Shown piece after piece: positions 8,085 to 16,869 of a stretch of 64,000 bases of DNA (the first letter of the stretch is position 1; the number at the start of each line of letters is the position of its first letter). The stretch covers positions 217,307 to 281,306 of the forward strand of contig JAKOQB010000143.1 of NCBI GenBank assembly GCA_029778535.1. Reading direction: 5' to 3'. Both the position numbers and the translations under genes were made by a program. Source of the DNA: Pseudomonadota bacterium (GTDB taxonomy: Bacteria > Pseudomonadota > Gammaproteobacteria > Burkholderiales > Burkholderiaceae_F). Below the pieces are notes generated by a model. That model made no database searches and had not been told where the DNA came from. It saw only the letters and a program-made list of their open reading frames with translations.

Positions 8085-9967
8085 TTCCAGTCTCCACGCA
8101 ACTCGGCGACCATTTCCTGCAGTGCTTGCGGCGTGGCCTCCTGCGGCGCAACGGGCACGCCGACACTGATGCCGATCTTCGACAGCAGTCCGCGCCGGAA
8201 CGGCTGCGTCATCGCCGCGCCGCTCGCGCGCGAGAAGAACGAGCCCCACAGACCCTGCAGCGCGACCGGCACCACCGGCACCGGATCGCGCTCGAGGATG
8301 CGCGTGATGCCGGGGCGGAACGGGTTGATGTCGCCGCTCGCGGTGATCTTGCCTTCCGGAAAGATGCAGACCAGGTTGCCGTCGCGCAGTTCCTCGCTGA
8401 CGCGCGCGAACGCGCGCTCCATCATCGCGGCATCGACCTTGGCCGGCGCGATCGGGATTGCCTTGACCTGCCGGAACAGCCATGACAGCACGGGCACGCG
8501 GAAGATTGAAGCATCCATCACGAAGCGGATCGGCCGCGGGCTCGCCGCCATCAGCACCAGCGCATCGACGAACGACACGTGGTTGGCGACGAGCACCGCC
8601 GGGCCGCTCGCGGGGATTCGCTCGGTGCCCTGCCTGCGCACGCGGTACATCACGCTGACCAGCAGCCACGACAGGAAGCGCAGCAGGAACTCGGGCACCA
8701 GCGTGTAGATGTAGACCGCGACGACCGCGTTCAGCAGCGCGGTGGCGAGAAAAAGCTGCGGGATTGTCCAGTCCAGCCCGCCGAGCAGCAGCGCCGCGAA
8801 GCCGGCCGCCAGGATCAGGAACAGCGCGTTGAGGATGTTGTTCGAGGCGATGATGCGCGCGCGGTGCGTCGGCTCGCAGCGCGTCTGGATCAGCGCGTAC
8901 AGCGGCACGCTGTAGAAACCGGCGAACATCGCCAGCAGGAAGAGATCCGTCAGCACGCGCCCGTGCGCGGCGTGCGAGGCAAACTGCGCCAGCGTCTGGT
9001 TCGGCGCAAACGGCAGCCCCTGCACCGCGAAGTAGAGATCGACGGTGAACAGCGTCATGCCGATCGAGCCGAACGGCACCAGCCCGATCTCGACCTGGTG
9101 GCGCGACATCTTCTCGCACAGCACCGACCCGAGCCCGATGCCGACCGAGAACACGGCGAGCAGCAGGGTCGCCACGGCCGGATCGCCGCCGAGCGTCTTC
9201 TGCGCGAATTGCGGAAACTGCGTGAGAAACAGCGCACCGAAGAACCAAAGCCACGAGATGCCGAGCACCGACAGGAACACCGAGCGCTCGCGCCGCGCGA
9301 TGCGCACGTTGTCCCAGGTGACGCGCAGCGGATTCAGATCGATCTTCAATCTCGGGTCGGCCGCCGGCGCCGACGGGATCGCGAGGCTCACCGCGAGTCC
9401 CGCGAGCGCGAGCGCGACACAGGTCGCGGCTGCGTACAGGTGACCATGCGGGCTCAGATCGATCAGCGTGCCGGCGGTGATCGTGCCGAGCAGGATCGCG
9501 ACGAAGGTGCCCATCTCGACCAGGCCGTTGCCGCCGATCAGCTCGTGCGGCTGCAGGCGCTCGGGCAGGTACGCATACTTGACGGGGCCGAACAGCGTCG
9601 AGTGCAGCCCCATCAGGAAGGTGCAGGTGAGCAGCACCGCGAAGCTCGCGGTGTAGAAGCCCCACGCGCCGGCCAGCATGATGCCGACCTCGAGCAACTT
9701 GATCAGCCGCATCACGCGCGCCTTGTCGTACTTGTCGGCGACTTGTCCGCTGGTCGCGGAGAACAGCAGGAACGGCAGAATGAACACCGCGGCGATCACG
9801 TTGACCGCCAGCGCGGGTTCGAGCGCGGAGAACCTCGCGCCCCGGTAGGTGACCAGCAGCGTGAACGCGTACTTGAAGACGTTGTCGTTGGCGGCGCCGA
9901 GGAACTGGGTGGCAAAGAACGGACCGAAGCGGCGCTGCCCGAACAGCGCGAACTGGTTGTCAGCCAT
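8081..9967 (-). CDS. MFS transporter fused to PlsC-type acyltransferase
   Basis: The 628-residue protein has an N-terminal major-facilitator domain of about 12 helices (FFATQFLGAANDNVFKYAFT is the typical LplT-like start) to about residue 410. A lysophospholipid acyltransferase domain follows, with NHVSFVDAL (NHx4D block, about residue 457) and FPEGKIT (about residue 535). Compared with E. coli, where LplT is separate and Aas carries acyltransferase plus acyl-ACP ligase, this version joins transporter and acyltransferase and lacks the AMP-binding ligase domain. It probably flips lysophospholipids inward and reacylates them. It is the first gene of a unit with the overlapping patatin. Confidence 0.88.
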   Translation of the reverse strand: MADNQFALFGQRRFGPFFATQFLGAANDNVFKYAFTLLVTYRGARFSALEPALAVNVIAAVFILPFLLFSATSGQVADKYDKARVMRLIKLLEVGIMLAGAWGFYTASFAVLLTCTFLMGLHSTLFGPVKYAYLPERLQPHELIGGNGLVEMGTFVAILLGTITAGTLIDLSPHGHLYAAATCVALALAGLAVSLAIPSAPAADPRLKIDLNPLRVTWDNVRIARRERSVFLSVLGISWLWFFGALFLTQFPQFAQKTLGGDPAVATLLLAVFSVGIGLGSVLCEKMSRHQVEIGLVPFGSIGMTLFTVDLYFAVQGLPFAPNQTLAQFASHAAHGRVLTDLFLLAMFAGFYSVPLYALIQTRCEPTHRARIIASNNILNALFLILAAGFAALLLGGLDWTIPQLFLATALLNAVVAVYIYTLVPEFLLRFLSWLLVSVMYRVRRQGTERIPASGPAVLVANHVSFVDALVLMAASPRPIRFVMDASIFRVPVLSWLFRQVKAIPIAPAKVDAAMMERAFARVSEELRDGNLVCIFPEGKITASGDINPFRPGITRILERDPVPVVPVALQGLWGSFFSRASGAAMTQPFRRGLLSKIGISVGVPVAPQEATPQALQEMVAELRGDWK

Positions 9968-10072
9968 GAAAATGGGCGAAAGTCAGCACGGGCCGGATCG
10001 TAGCCGCGCGCGACCCGCGCCGCGGCACAGCAGCCGTTCGGTCGCGTCGCGCGCTACCGCGAGTCGCGGCCG

Positions 10073-11080
10073 TCAGCGCATCACCTCGTGCGCCAGGCCG
10101 ACTCCGGACAAGTACGCGTTCTCCAGGCGCGGGCCGCCGCACCAGTCGCCGGCGGCGCCGATGCGCCGCTCGGCGTCCCACAGCCACGTCTGTGACAGCG
10201 GGTTCAGCGGGGTCGCGTACTGCCAGCGCACCGCGGTCACATGCGTGGGACTCAACGGTCGCCGGATCCGCGCGGAAAACGAGCGCGTGAGCCACTTGGC
10301 GACTTCGGCCTCGTCCATCTGGAAGAAGCGGCGCGACCAGCGCGGCCGCGCGTGCAGCACCCAGCGCTCGGCCACGCCGGGAACCACGCCGCGGCGCGGC
10401 TTGGCGCTGTCGCGCGCGCACCAACCGAGAATGGGATCGTCGCTGAAGAATGCGGCGTCGTAGTCGACGCCGGTGGCGCGCGGCAGCGCCAGCATCGTCG
10501 CCCAGCACGGATCCCAGTTTACCGTGGCAATGATTTCCGCCAGCGGCGTCAGCTCGCGCAGCATCGCCGCGGCCTGCGTCGACGGCGTGGCCACGCACAC
10601 CGCGTCGTAGGTGACGGCGGCGGCGTCGGGATCCTGGTCGACGCAGTCAACGCGCCATCCGGCATCGTCGCGCCAGACGCGCGCCACGGTGCTGCGGTAA
10701 CGAACGTCAAGCTCCCGCGCCAGGTGCGTCGCCAGCCGCAGCATGCCGGGCACCGCAACGAAGCGCTCGATCGCGCGCGTCTTGTCTTCGGCGCCGCCGC
10801 TGGTGAACGCGACCACGCGCCCGTTCCAGCGCTGCACGACGCCTTCGGCTTCCCAGTTGCGCACCGCGGCAGCGAAGCGCTCGTCGCACACGGTCAAGTA
10901 CTGGGCACCGTGGTCGTACGCGCCGGCCTCGCATACGAGGGTCGCCACGCGGCCGCCGGGCGAGTCGCTCGCATCGAACACGGTGACCGCGGCGCCGTGC
11001 GCCGTCAGTTCGCGCGCGCACGCCAGCCCGGCCACGCCCGCGCCGACGACCGCAACGCGGGCGCGAGTCGACAAGTTCAC
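10073..11080 (-). CDS. NAD(P)/FAD-dependent amine-oxidase-like protein
   Basis: The 335-residue protein opens with a dinucleotide-binding fold (VAVVGAGVAGLACARELTAH, then an acidic strand end at VTVFDASDSPGGR) and ends with a second FAD contact, GAAGDWCGGPRLENAYLSG. This is the renalase-like group of FAD oxidoreductases (COG3380), whose bacterial substrates are mostly unknown. It is soluble, without signal peptide. The GTG start at 11080 overlaps the stop of the upstream CBS gene by 4 bases, so the two are coupled. The 105 bases after its stop up to the MFS fusion gene hold nothing I recognise. Confidence 0.85.
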   Translation of the reverse strand: MNLSTRARVAVVGAGVAGLACARELTAHGAAVTVFDASDSPGGRVATLVCEAGAYDHGAQYLTVCDERFAAAVRNWEAEGVVQRWNGRVVAFTSGGAEDKTRAIERFVAVPGMLRLATHLARELDVRYRSTVARVWRDDAGWRVDCVDQDPDAAAVTYDAVCVATPSTQAAAMLRELTPLAEIIATVNWDPCWATMLALPRATGVDYDAAFFSDDPILGWCARDSAKPRRGVVPGVAERWVLHARPRWSRRFFQMDEAEVAKWLTRSFSARIRRPLSPTHVTAVRWQYATPLNPLSQTWLWDAERRIGAAGDWCGGPRLENAYLSGVGLAHEVMR

Positions 11081-11529
11081 CGGTTGACCGACTCCTCCGC
11101 GGGCCAGTCGCGGATGTAGGCCTTCAGCATGCGGTTCTCGAAGCTCTGCTCCTCGAGCACGGCGCGGGCCACGTCGTAGAACGAGATCACGCCGAGCAGC
11201 GCGCGGCCATCGAGCACCGGCAGGTAGCGCGCGTGGCGCTCCAGCATCAGGCGGCGCACTTCATTGACGTCGGTCTCCGGCGTGACCGTGAGCGGCGCAT
11301 CGTCCATGACCCGCCGAATCAAGGCGCCGCCGACGGCGCCGTTCTGCGCGTTCAGGGTGTTGATCACCTCGCGGAAGGTCAGCATGCCGACCAGATCGCC
11401 GTGCTCCATCACGACGACCGAGCCGATGTCGTTGCCCGCCATCGTCTGCACCGCGGTCCAAAGCGTCTCGTCCGGCGTGACGGTAAACAACGCGTTGCCC
11501 TTGACGCGCAGGATGTCGCTGACCTTCAT
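11077..11529 (-). CDS. CBS domain-pair protein
   Basis: The 150-residue protein consists of two CBS domains: the first around SVVVMEHGDLVGMLTFREVI and the second around ARYLPVLDGRALLGVISFYD, each ending in the usual G(V/M)(L/I)(S/T)xxD/E block. CBS pairs bind adenosyl nucleotides and act as energy sensors. The start at 11529 (MKVSDILRVKG) was chosen over an ATG nine codons upstream because GGAGGAG lies just before it. The stop overlaps the FAD oxidoreductase start. Which protein it regulates cannot be told from sequence. Confidence 0.88.
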   Translation of the reverse strand: MKVSDILRVKGNALFTVTPDETLWTAVQTMAGNDIGSVVVMEHGDLVGMLTFREVINTLNAQNGAVGGALIRRVMDDAPLTVTPETDVNEVRRLMLERHARYLPVLDGRALLGVISFYDVARAVLEEQSFENRMLKAYIRDWPAEESVNR

Positions 11530-11617
11530 GGCGCTCCTCCCGAGATTCGCCGGCACGCGGCTCCGTGCCTCGCAAGCATGCTAGCCCAGCGGGCGACCCC
11601 GTCACAAGCCATCGGAA

Positions 11618-12568
11618 TCAGGCCAACGCCTGCTTGAACAGCTCCACTTCACGCATCACCGCGGCGCGGATCGCCGGTTCCCAGACGGAATGGCCGGCGT
11701 CGTTGACCACCACGTAGCGTGCGCCCGGCCACGCGCGCGCCAGGTCGTCGGCGCTGACGATCGGGCACACCATGTCGTAACGGCCCTGCACGATGGACGC
11801 CGGCAGATGGCGCACGCGGTACAGGTTGGCGAGCAACTGGTTGGGCGCGAGGAAGCACTGGTGCGCGAAGTAATGCGCCTCCAGCCGCGCAAGCCCGACC
11901 GCCTCGTCGGCGAAGTGGCGCACCAGGTCGGGATTCGGCAGCAGCGTCGAGCACAGGCCCTCGTACTCGCTCCACGCGCGCGCGAACGGCACGTGCACGC
12001 GCGGGTCAGTGTCGAACAGCCGCTTCAGATACCCGCGCAGCAGGTCGCCGCGCTCGGGCTCCGGCAGCATGTCGGCGAAGGAGCGCCACGCCTCGGGAAA
12101 GATGTGGCGCAGCCCGTACAGGAACCACTCGATCTCGGAGGCGCGGCCGAGGAACACGCCGCGCAGCACGAAGCCCAGGCAGCGGTCCGGATGTGTCTGC
12201 CCGTACGCGAGCGCGAGCGTGCTGCCCCACGAGCCGCCGAAGACGAGCGCCTTGCCGATGCCGAGATAACTGCGCAGCAGCTCGATATCGCGCACCAGGT
12301 GCTGCGTGGTGTTGTTGGTGACATCGCCCAGCGGCGTCGAATTGCCGGCGCCGCGCTGGTCGTACAGCACCACGCGAAACACATCGGGATCGAAGAAGCG
12401 CCGGTGCTCGGGCGAGCATCCTCCGCCCGGCCCGCCGTGCAGGAACAGCACCGGGATGCCGTGCGGATTGCCGCACGCCTCCCAGAACATCGTGTGCACA
12501 TCGTCGAGCGCCAGCATGCCGCTGTCGTACGGCTCCAGCGGCGGATAGAGGTCGGCGCGCATGTCCAT
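11618..12568 (-). CDS. pip: Proline iminopeptidase
   Basis: The 316-residue alpha/beta hydrolase has the HGGPGGG oxyanion block (about residue 41), DQRGAGNS, the nucleophile GGSWGS (about residue 111) and a late GHSVWEP histidine, all diagnostic of peptidase family S33 prolyl aminopeptidases that remove N-terminal proline from peptides in the cytoplasm. The length matches the family (about 310-320). The start is placed at ATG 12568 (MDMRADLYPPLEPYDSG); ATG 12562 is also possible, as no strong ribosome site distinguishes them. The gene is monocistronic and divergent from the sulfhydrylase gene. Confidence 0.9.
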   Translation of the reverse strand: MDMRADLYPPLEPYDSGMLALDDVHTMFWEACGNPHGIPVLFLHGGPGGGCSPEHRRFFDPDVFRVVLYDQRGAGNSTPLGDVTNNTTQHLVRDIELLRSYLGIGKALVFGGSWGSTLALAYGQTHPDRCLGFVLRGVFLGRASEIEWFLYGLRHIFPEAWRSFADMLPEPERGDLLRGYLKRLFDTDPRVHVPFARAWSEYEGLCSTLLPNPDLVRHFADEAVGLARLEAHYFAHQCFLAPNQLLANLYRVRHLPASIVQGRYDMVCPIVSADDLARAWPGARYVVVNDAGHSVWEPAIRAAVMREVELFKQALA

Positions 12569-12634
12569 GGCGGGGCAATATAAAGCAGTCGGCGGCCGGC
12601 AGTCGGCAGTCAAGCGCTCTCCGATGTCTTGCGT

Positions 12635-12700
12635 GTCATGCCCGCGAAAGCGGACATCCCGTCGGCGCATCCACTGGATTCCCGCTTGCGCGGGAATGAC
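12635..12700. repeat. REP-type palindrome, GTCAT...ATGAC
   Basis: A 66-base element lies in the divergent intergenic region between pip and the sulfhydrylase gene. It begins GTCATGCCCGCGAAAGCGGA and ends with the near-inverted CCCGCTTGCGCGGGAATGAC. The ends differ from those of the GTCGCCCCGGCG elements at 6729 and 24144, so this is a second REP class, one of the commonest in beta- and gammaproteobacterial genomes. Confidence 0.85.
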
Positions 12701-12784
12701 GCGGGTAGTGCTTGCCGCGATCGGCAGTCCGCGATCAAGGGCTTAAAGTCACGCTTCTCACTGCCGAGCGCCTTCTGCCAACTC

Positions 12785-14083
12785 ATGACTGCTCCCCGTT
12801 ACCCCGGCTTCGACACGCTCGCGCTGCACGCGGGGCAGCGACCAGACACCGCCACCGGCGCGCGCGCGGTGCCGATCTACGCGTCCACGTCGTTCTGCTT
12901 CGACGACTCCGACCACGCCGCGGCGCTGTTCAACATGGAGCGCGCGGGGCACGTGTACTCGCGCATCTCGAACCCGACGGTGGCGGTGCTGGAGGAGCGC
13001 GTCGCCGCGCTCGAACAGGGCGTGGGCGCGATCGCCGCCGCGAGCGGCCAGGCGGCGCTGCATCTGGCAATCGTCACGCTGATGGGCGCGGGCTCGCACA
13101 TCGTGGCCAGCCGCGCGCTCTATGGCGGCTCGCACAACCTGCTCGCGTACACGCTGGCGCGCTTCGGCGTCGACACGACCTTCGTCGATCCGCGCGACCT
13201 CGATGCGTGGCGCGCGGCGATCCGCCCCAACACGCGGCTGCTGTTCGGCGAGACGCTCGGCAACCCGGGGCTCGACGTGCTCGACATCTCGCGCGTGGCC
13301 GAGCTTGCGCATTCGCACGGTCTGCCGCTGCTGGTCGACAGCACCTTCACCACGCCCTACCTGATGCAGCCGTTCGTGCACGGCGCCGACCTGCTGTACC
13401 ACTCGGCGACCAAGTTCATCGGCGGACACGGTGTGGCGATCGGCGGCGTGCTGGTCGACGGCGGCACGTTCGACTGGCATGCGTCGGGCAAATTCCCGAC
13501 GCTGACCGAGCCGTATGAAGGCTTTCACCGCATGAACTTCGCCGACGAAAGCACGGTGGCACCGTTCCTGTTGCGCGCGCGCCGCGAAGGGCTGCGCGAC
13601 TTCGGCGCCTGCATGAGCCCGCACACCGCGTTCCTGCTGCTGCAGGGACTGGAGACGCTGCCGCTGCGGATGGAGCGGCACGTCGCCAATACGCGCAAGG
13701 TGGTCGAGTTCCTCGCTGCGCATCCGCTGGTAGAGAAGATCGCATATCCGGAACTGCCGTCGCACCCCGACCACGAACTGGCGAAGAAGCTGCTGCCCAA
13801 GGGTTGTGGTGCGGTGTTCAGCTTTGACCTGAAGGGCTCGCGGGCAGCGGGGCGCAAGTTCGTCGAGACGCTCGCCGTGTTCTCGCACCTGGCCAACGTC
13901 GGCGACGCCAAGTCGCTGGTGATCCATCCGGCGTCGACCACGCACTTCCGCGTGCCCGACCACGAACTCGCGGCGGCCGGCATCACGCAGGGCACGATTC
14001 GCCTGTCGATCGGGCTCGAGGATCCGGCCGACCTGCTCGACGATCTGGCGCGCGCGCTGAAAGCCGCTTCGAAGGTGGCGTAA
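12785..14083 (+). CDS. metY: O-acetylhomoserine aminocarboxypropyltransferase
   Basis: The 432-residue protein is a Cys/Met-metabolism PLP enzyme. It shows YSRISNPTVAVLEERVAALE near the N-terminus, the PLP-lysine block YHSATKFIGGHG (Lys about residue 209) and the C-terminal HPASTTH...LRLSIGLED signature. Length and motifs fit O-acetylhomoserine sulfhydrylase, which makes homocysteine from O-acetylhomoserine and sulfide in the cytoplasm; O-succinylhomoserine sulfhydrylase (MetZ) cannot be fully excluded. The start is ATG 12785. The stop TAA shares bases with the ATG of the next gene (TAATG), so the alpha/beta hydrolase is translationally coupled. Confidence 0.88.
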   Translation: MTAPRYPGFDTLALHAGQRPDTATGARAVPIYASTSFCFDDSDHAAALFNMERAGHVYSRISNPTVAVLEERVAALEQGVGAIAAASGQAALHLAIVTLMGAGSHIVASRALYGGSHNLLAYTLARFGVDTTFVDPRDLDAWRAAIRPNTRLLFGETLGNPGLDVLDISRVAELAHSHGLPLLVDSTFTTPYLMQPFVHGADLLYHSATKFIGGHGVAIGGVLVDGGTFDWHASGKFPTLTEPYEGFHRMNFADESTVAPFLLRARREGLRDFGACMSPHTAFLLLQGLETLPLRMERHVANTRKVVEFLAAHPLVEKIAYPELPSHPDHELAKKLLPKGCGAVFSFDLKGSRAAGRKFVETLAVFSHLANVGDAKSLVIHPASTTHFRVPDHELAAAGITQGTIRLSIGLEDPADLLDDLARALKAASKVA

Positions 14084-14898
14084 TGAAACTCGACGGACTC
14101 TACGCGTACACCGGCGGCAAGACGTTCGACGCCGCCCTGCCCTGCGTCGTGTTCATCCACGGCGCGCAGCACGATCACAGCGTGTGGATACTGCAGAGCC
14201 GCTATCTGGCGCATCACGGGCTCGCGGTGCTTGCGCTCGACCTGCCCGGGCACGGTCGCAGCGATGGGCCGCCGCTCGCAACGGTCGAAGCGACGGCCGA
14301 TCGAATCGCGGCCGCGCTCGCAACGCTGGCAACAAAGCGCTTCGTGCTGGCCGGCCACAGCATGGGATCGCTGATCGCGCTCGAGCTCTCGCGCCGGCTG
14401 CGCGAGCGCATCGCCGGTGTGGCGCTACTCGGTACCGCCGCGCCGATGCGCGTGTCCGATGCGCTGCTCGCCGCCACGCGCGACGAGCCGGCGGCGGCGC
14501 TGCAGATGATCAACGTCTGGTCGCACAGCGCGTCAATTGCGCCGTTTGCGGTGCGGCCCGGCAATCCGGGGCCGGGCTTTAGCGTCGTGTGGGAGAACCT
14601 GCGGCTGATGGAGCGCATCGCGCGGGCCAACGGCCCCGCGGTGCTGCCGACCGACTTCGCCGCGTGCAACGCCTACGCCGGCGCATTCGAAGCGGCGCGC
14701 GCGCTGGCATGCGAGGCGCTGTTCGTCCTCGGCGCCGGCGACCAGATGACGCCGCCGAAGGCCGCTCAGGCGCTGATCGAAGCCTGCCCGCGCAAGACCG
14801 TCGTCACGCTGCCGGCGACGGGCCACGCACTGATGGCCGAAAATCCCGACGGCGTTCGCGACGCGTTGCAGAAGTTCACCACGCGTGTCTTCGCCTGA
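14083..14898 (+). CDS. Alpha/beta hydrolase
   Basis: The 271-residue protein has the fold signature: an oxyanion strand VVFIHGAQHDHSVW, a loop DLPGHGRSDG, the nucleophile elbow AGHSMGS (Ser about residue 93), an acid around GAGDQMTPP and a final GHALMAE histidine. The full Ser-Asp-His triad is present, so it should be an active esterase or related hydrolase; the substrate is unknown. It overlaps the sulfhydrylase gene and is followed two bases later by a LysE-type exporter, forming a three-gene plus-strand unit. Confidence 0.85.
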   Translation: MKLDGLYAYTGGKTFDAALPCVVFIHGAQHDHSVWILQSRYLAHHGLAVLALDLPGHGRSDGPPLATVEATADRIAAALATLATKRFVLAGHSMGSLIALELSRRLRERIAGVALLGTAAPMRVSDALLAATRDEPAAALQMINVWSHSASIAPFAVRPGNPGPGFSVVWENLRLMERIARANGPAVLPTDFAACNAYAGAFEAARALACEALFVLGAGDQMTPPKAAQALIEACPRKTVVTLPATGHALMAENPDGVRDALQKFTTRVFA

Positions 14899-14900
14899 TC

Positions 14901-15539
14901 GTGCTCGACGCGGTCAACTGGAACACGTACGGGCTGTATGTCCTGACCGAGGCCGCACTGAGCCTGTCGCCCGGCCCGGCGGTGATGCTGGTGATTGCCT
15001 ATGGCATCGCACGCGGCGCACGACGATCGATCTGGGCCGGGCTTGGCATCCTGTCGGCCAATGCGCTGTACTTCGCGCTGTCTGCGACCGCGCTTGGCGC
15101 GGTGCTGGTGTCGTCGAAGGCCTTCTTCACCGCGGTCAAGTGGATCGGCGCTGCATACCTCGTGTACATCGGCGTTTCCGCGCTCTTCGGCCGGCCGTCT
15201 CCGATTACGGTTTCGAGCAATGGTGCAAGCGGCACGTCGCGCCGCGCAATCTACCTGTCGGGACTGACACTGCAACTCGCCAACCCGAAGACCCTGATCT
15301 TCTTCATCGCTATCCTGCCGCAGTTCGTCGACCCAGAGCTTCCGATCGGTGCGCAGATGATCTGGCTCGCCGCGGGCTCGATCGTTCCCGAGTTCTTCAT
15401 CCTCGCCGGCTATGGCTGGCTCGGCTCGCGCGCTGCGCGGCTCGCGGCCGATCCGCGCTACTCGCGCTGGACCGAGCGCGCCGCCGGCGTTCTGGTGCTG
15501 TGCGCGGCGGCGCTGGTGGTGTCAGTCGGCGCCGCGTGA
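14901..15539 (+). CDS. LysE-family amino-acid exporter
   Basis: The 212-residue inner-membrane protein has about six hydrophobic helices and the N-terminal block LSLSPGPAVMLVIAYGIARG (SPGP motif) that identifies the LysE/RhtB family of amino-acid and metabolite exporters. A second hallmark, LQLANPKTLIFFIAILPQF, follows. The start is GTG 14901, two bases after the preceding stop. Grouping with the sulfhydrylase and a hydrolase suggests export of a sulfur amino acid or related metabolite, but the substrate is inference. Its last 18 bases overlap the convergent beta-propeller remnant. Confidence 0.88.
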   Translation: MLDAVNWNTYGLYVLTEAALSLSPGPAVMLVIAYGIARGARRSIWAGLGILSANALYFALSATALGAVLVSSKAFFTAVKWIGAAYLVYIGVSALFGRPSPITVSSNGASGTSRRAIYLSGLTLQLANPKTLIFFIAILPQFVDPELPIGAQMIWLAAGSIVPEFFILAGYGWLGSRAARLAADPRYSRWTERAAGVLVLCAAALVVSVGAA

Positions 15540-16328
15540 ACCGCGCTCACGGTGCGGCAATTTGATGCGCGCGATCGTCCAGCGCTTGACCTCGGTCTCC
15601 CACTCGGCCGGGCTGCCGGTCAAAGGCAGCGCGAGATTGGTCACATACATCCACTCGCCGACAATCACCGGACTGGCCGGGAATAGCAGACCTCTGGGCG
15701 TGCCGTCTGTGCGGATGCCCTGGAATTCGCCGAGTCGCGCGACCACGCGGCCGATGTCGTTCAGCGCAATGAGCTCATCGCCTTGATTGGCCGCGACCCA
15801 GAGCCGGCCGCTGTCATCGAACACCATGCCGTCGGCACCGTGGACGCTCTCTGCGAACACCGAGACCTGCTTCGTCGCCAGGTCGAGCTTCAGCACCCGG
15901 TTGTCGCCGGTGTTGGCGATGAAGAGCGCAGTCTCGTCCGCGTTCAGAGCTATACCGTTGGCGCCGAACGGTGGAAACCCCGCGGTGGCGAGCAGCGGAT
16001 CGTGCGTGACCAGCGAAACCGCGCATGGCTTCGCGCATGTCGCGACGTTGTCGATCCGGTAGATCGCGCCCTGGAACGAATCGGACACGTACACGGCGCC
16101 GTTGCGGCTGAACGTCATCGCATTCGGCGCGGGAAATCGGTTCGACCCGAACAGGATCGTGTCGCTGCTGCCATCAGGATTACCGACGCTGCGAGCCGCC
16201 GGCGCACCGATCGACGGGAACACCGCAACGTCTTCCACTGCCGTGGACGCGTTGAAGTCGGCCGCGATGCACTGCAGCTTCGACGCGCCGAAATTGTGTT
16301 GAGTCGACCACGTCGAGCACCGGTGAAC
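15522..16328 (-). pseudogene. 5'-truncated beta-propeller (NHL/SMP-30-like) protein
   Basis: The frame encodes repeated propeller blades, for example PNAMTFSRNGAVYVSDSF, ANGIALNADETALFIANTGD and ADGMVFDDSGRLWVAANQGD, ending in WTIARIKLPHRERGSRGAD. Sequence that still looks coding (NFGASKLQCIAADFNAST) extends upstream of the GTG at 16238 with no start codon, and the frame ends at the TGA of parE at 16329. The signal peptide and first part of the protein are therefore missing, and the break coincides with the toxin-antitoxin module. A short product from GTG 16238 (238 residues) is possible but would lack complete blades. Confidence 0.6.
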
Positions 16329-16628
16329 TCAGGCGCGGTTCATCCAGTACTCCGGCGGCAGACTCGAATGCGCCACGGCGACGATCTGGACCGCGTCAGC
16401 CGAGACCCGATCGATGACGGCGAACGGAAATCGGCGCATGACGAGACGGCGCGTACCGGCTTCATAACTTGGCCAGCGAATCGGCGCACTCGCGATCAGT
16501 TCGATCGAGTGGTCGAGTTCGGCGATGAAGTTTGTGGCGGCCGAGGCACTCCGCTCCGCGTACCAGAGCCGGGCCCGCCGGACCTCGGTCAGCGCGGCGC
16601 GGTCAAAACGGACGACCCGCGCCGGCAT
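16329..16628 (-). CDS. ParE/RelE-family toxin
   Basis: The 99-residue protein has the ParE-like pattern: RFDRAALTEVRRARLWYAER in the N-terminal helices, a middle FIAELDHSIELIASAP helix, and the beta-sheet core RRLVMRRFPFAVIDRV followed by IVAVAHSSLPPEYW. Members of this superfamily are small toxins that poison gyrase (ParE) or cleave mRNA (RelE). The start codon shares one base with the stop of the antitoxin gene. The PFAVID segment has Asp where many homologues have Tyr (PFAVIYR), so activity may be altered. Confidence 0.85.
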   Translation of the reverse strand: MPARVVRFDRAALTEVRRARLWYAERSASAATNFIAELDHSIELIASAPIRWPSYEAGTRRLVMRRFPFAVIDRVSADAVQIVAVAHSSLPPEYWMNRA

Positions 16629-16849
16629 CAAGGCCGCATGATTTCGGCCCGAGCCTCGGCCCAGGGGATCGTCGGCGCGCCGGCGTCGAGATCGGCGACG
16701 CGCCGCCTGATTTCCGCGCGCCACGCCGCATCGACGACCGGGTCGACCGGGCCTTCCAGACTGCGCAGCAGCGAATCGGCCAGCGCCGCGCGCTCGTCAG
16801 GCGGCAGCTTCAGCGCTTCTTCCAGCAATTTGCTCGGCAACTCTCCCAT
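16628..16849 (-). CDS. Addiction-module antitoxin
   Basis: The 73-residue protein (MGELPSKLLEEALKLPPDER) belongs to the small acidic addiction-module antitoxin family (TIGR02574-like). It has an LPPDERAALADSLLRSLE core and an acidic, Trp-containing tail that would wrap the toxin. The start at ATG 16849 is preceded by GGAGGT about 11 bases upstream; a TTG start at 16873 is less likely. It is the first gene of the pair and overlaps the toxin by one base. It follows the hsdR pseudogene by 20 bases. Confidence 0.83.
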   Translation of the reverse strand: MGELPSKLLEEALKLPPDERAALADSLLRSLEGPVDPVVDAAWRAEIRRRVADLDAGAPTIPWAEARAEIMRP

Positions 16850-16869
16850 GTCGGCGAGTTTACCTCCGG

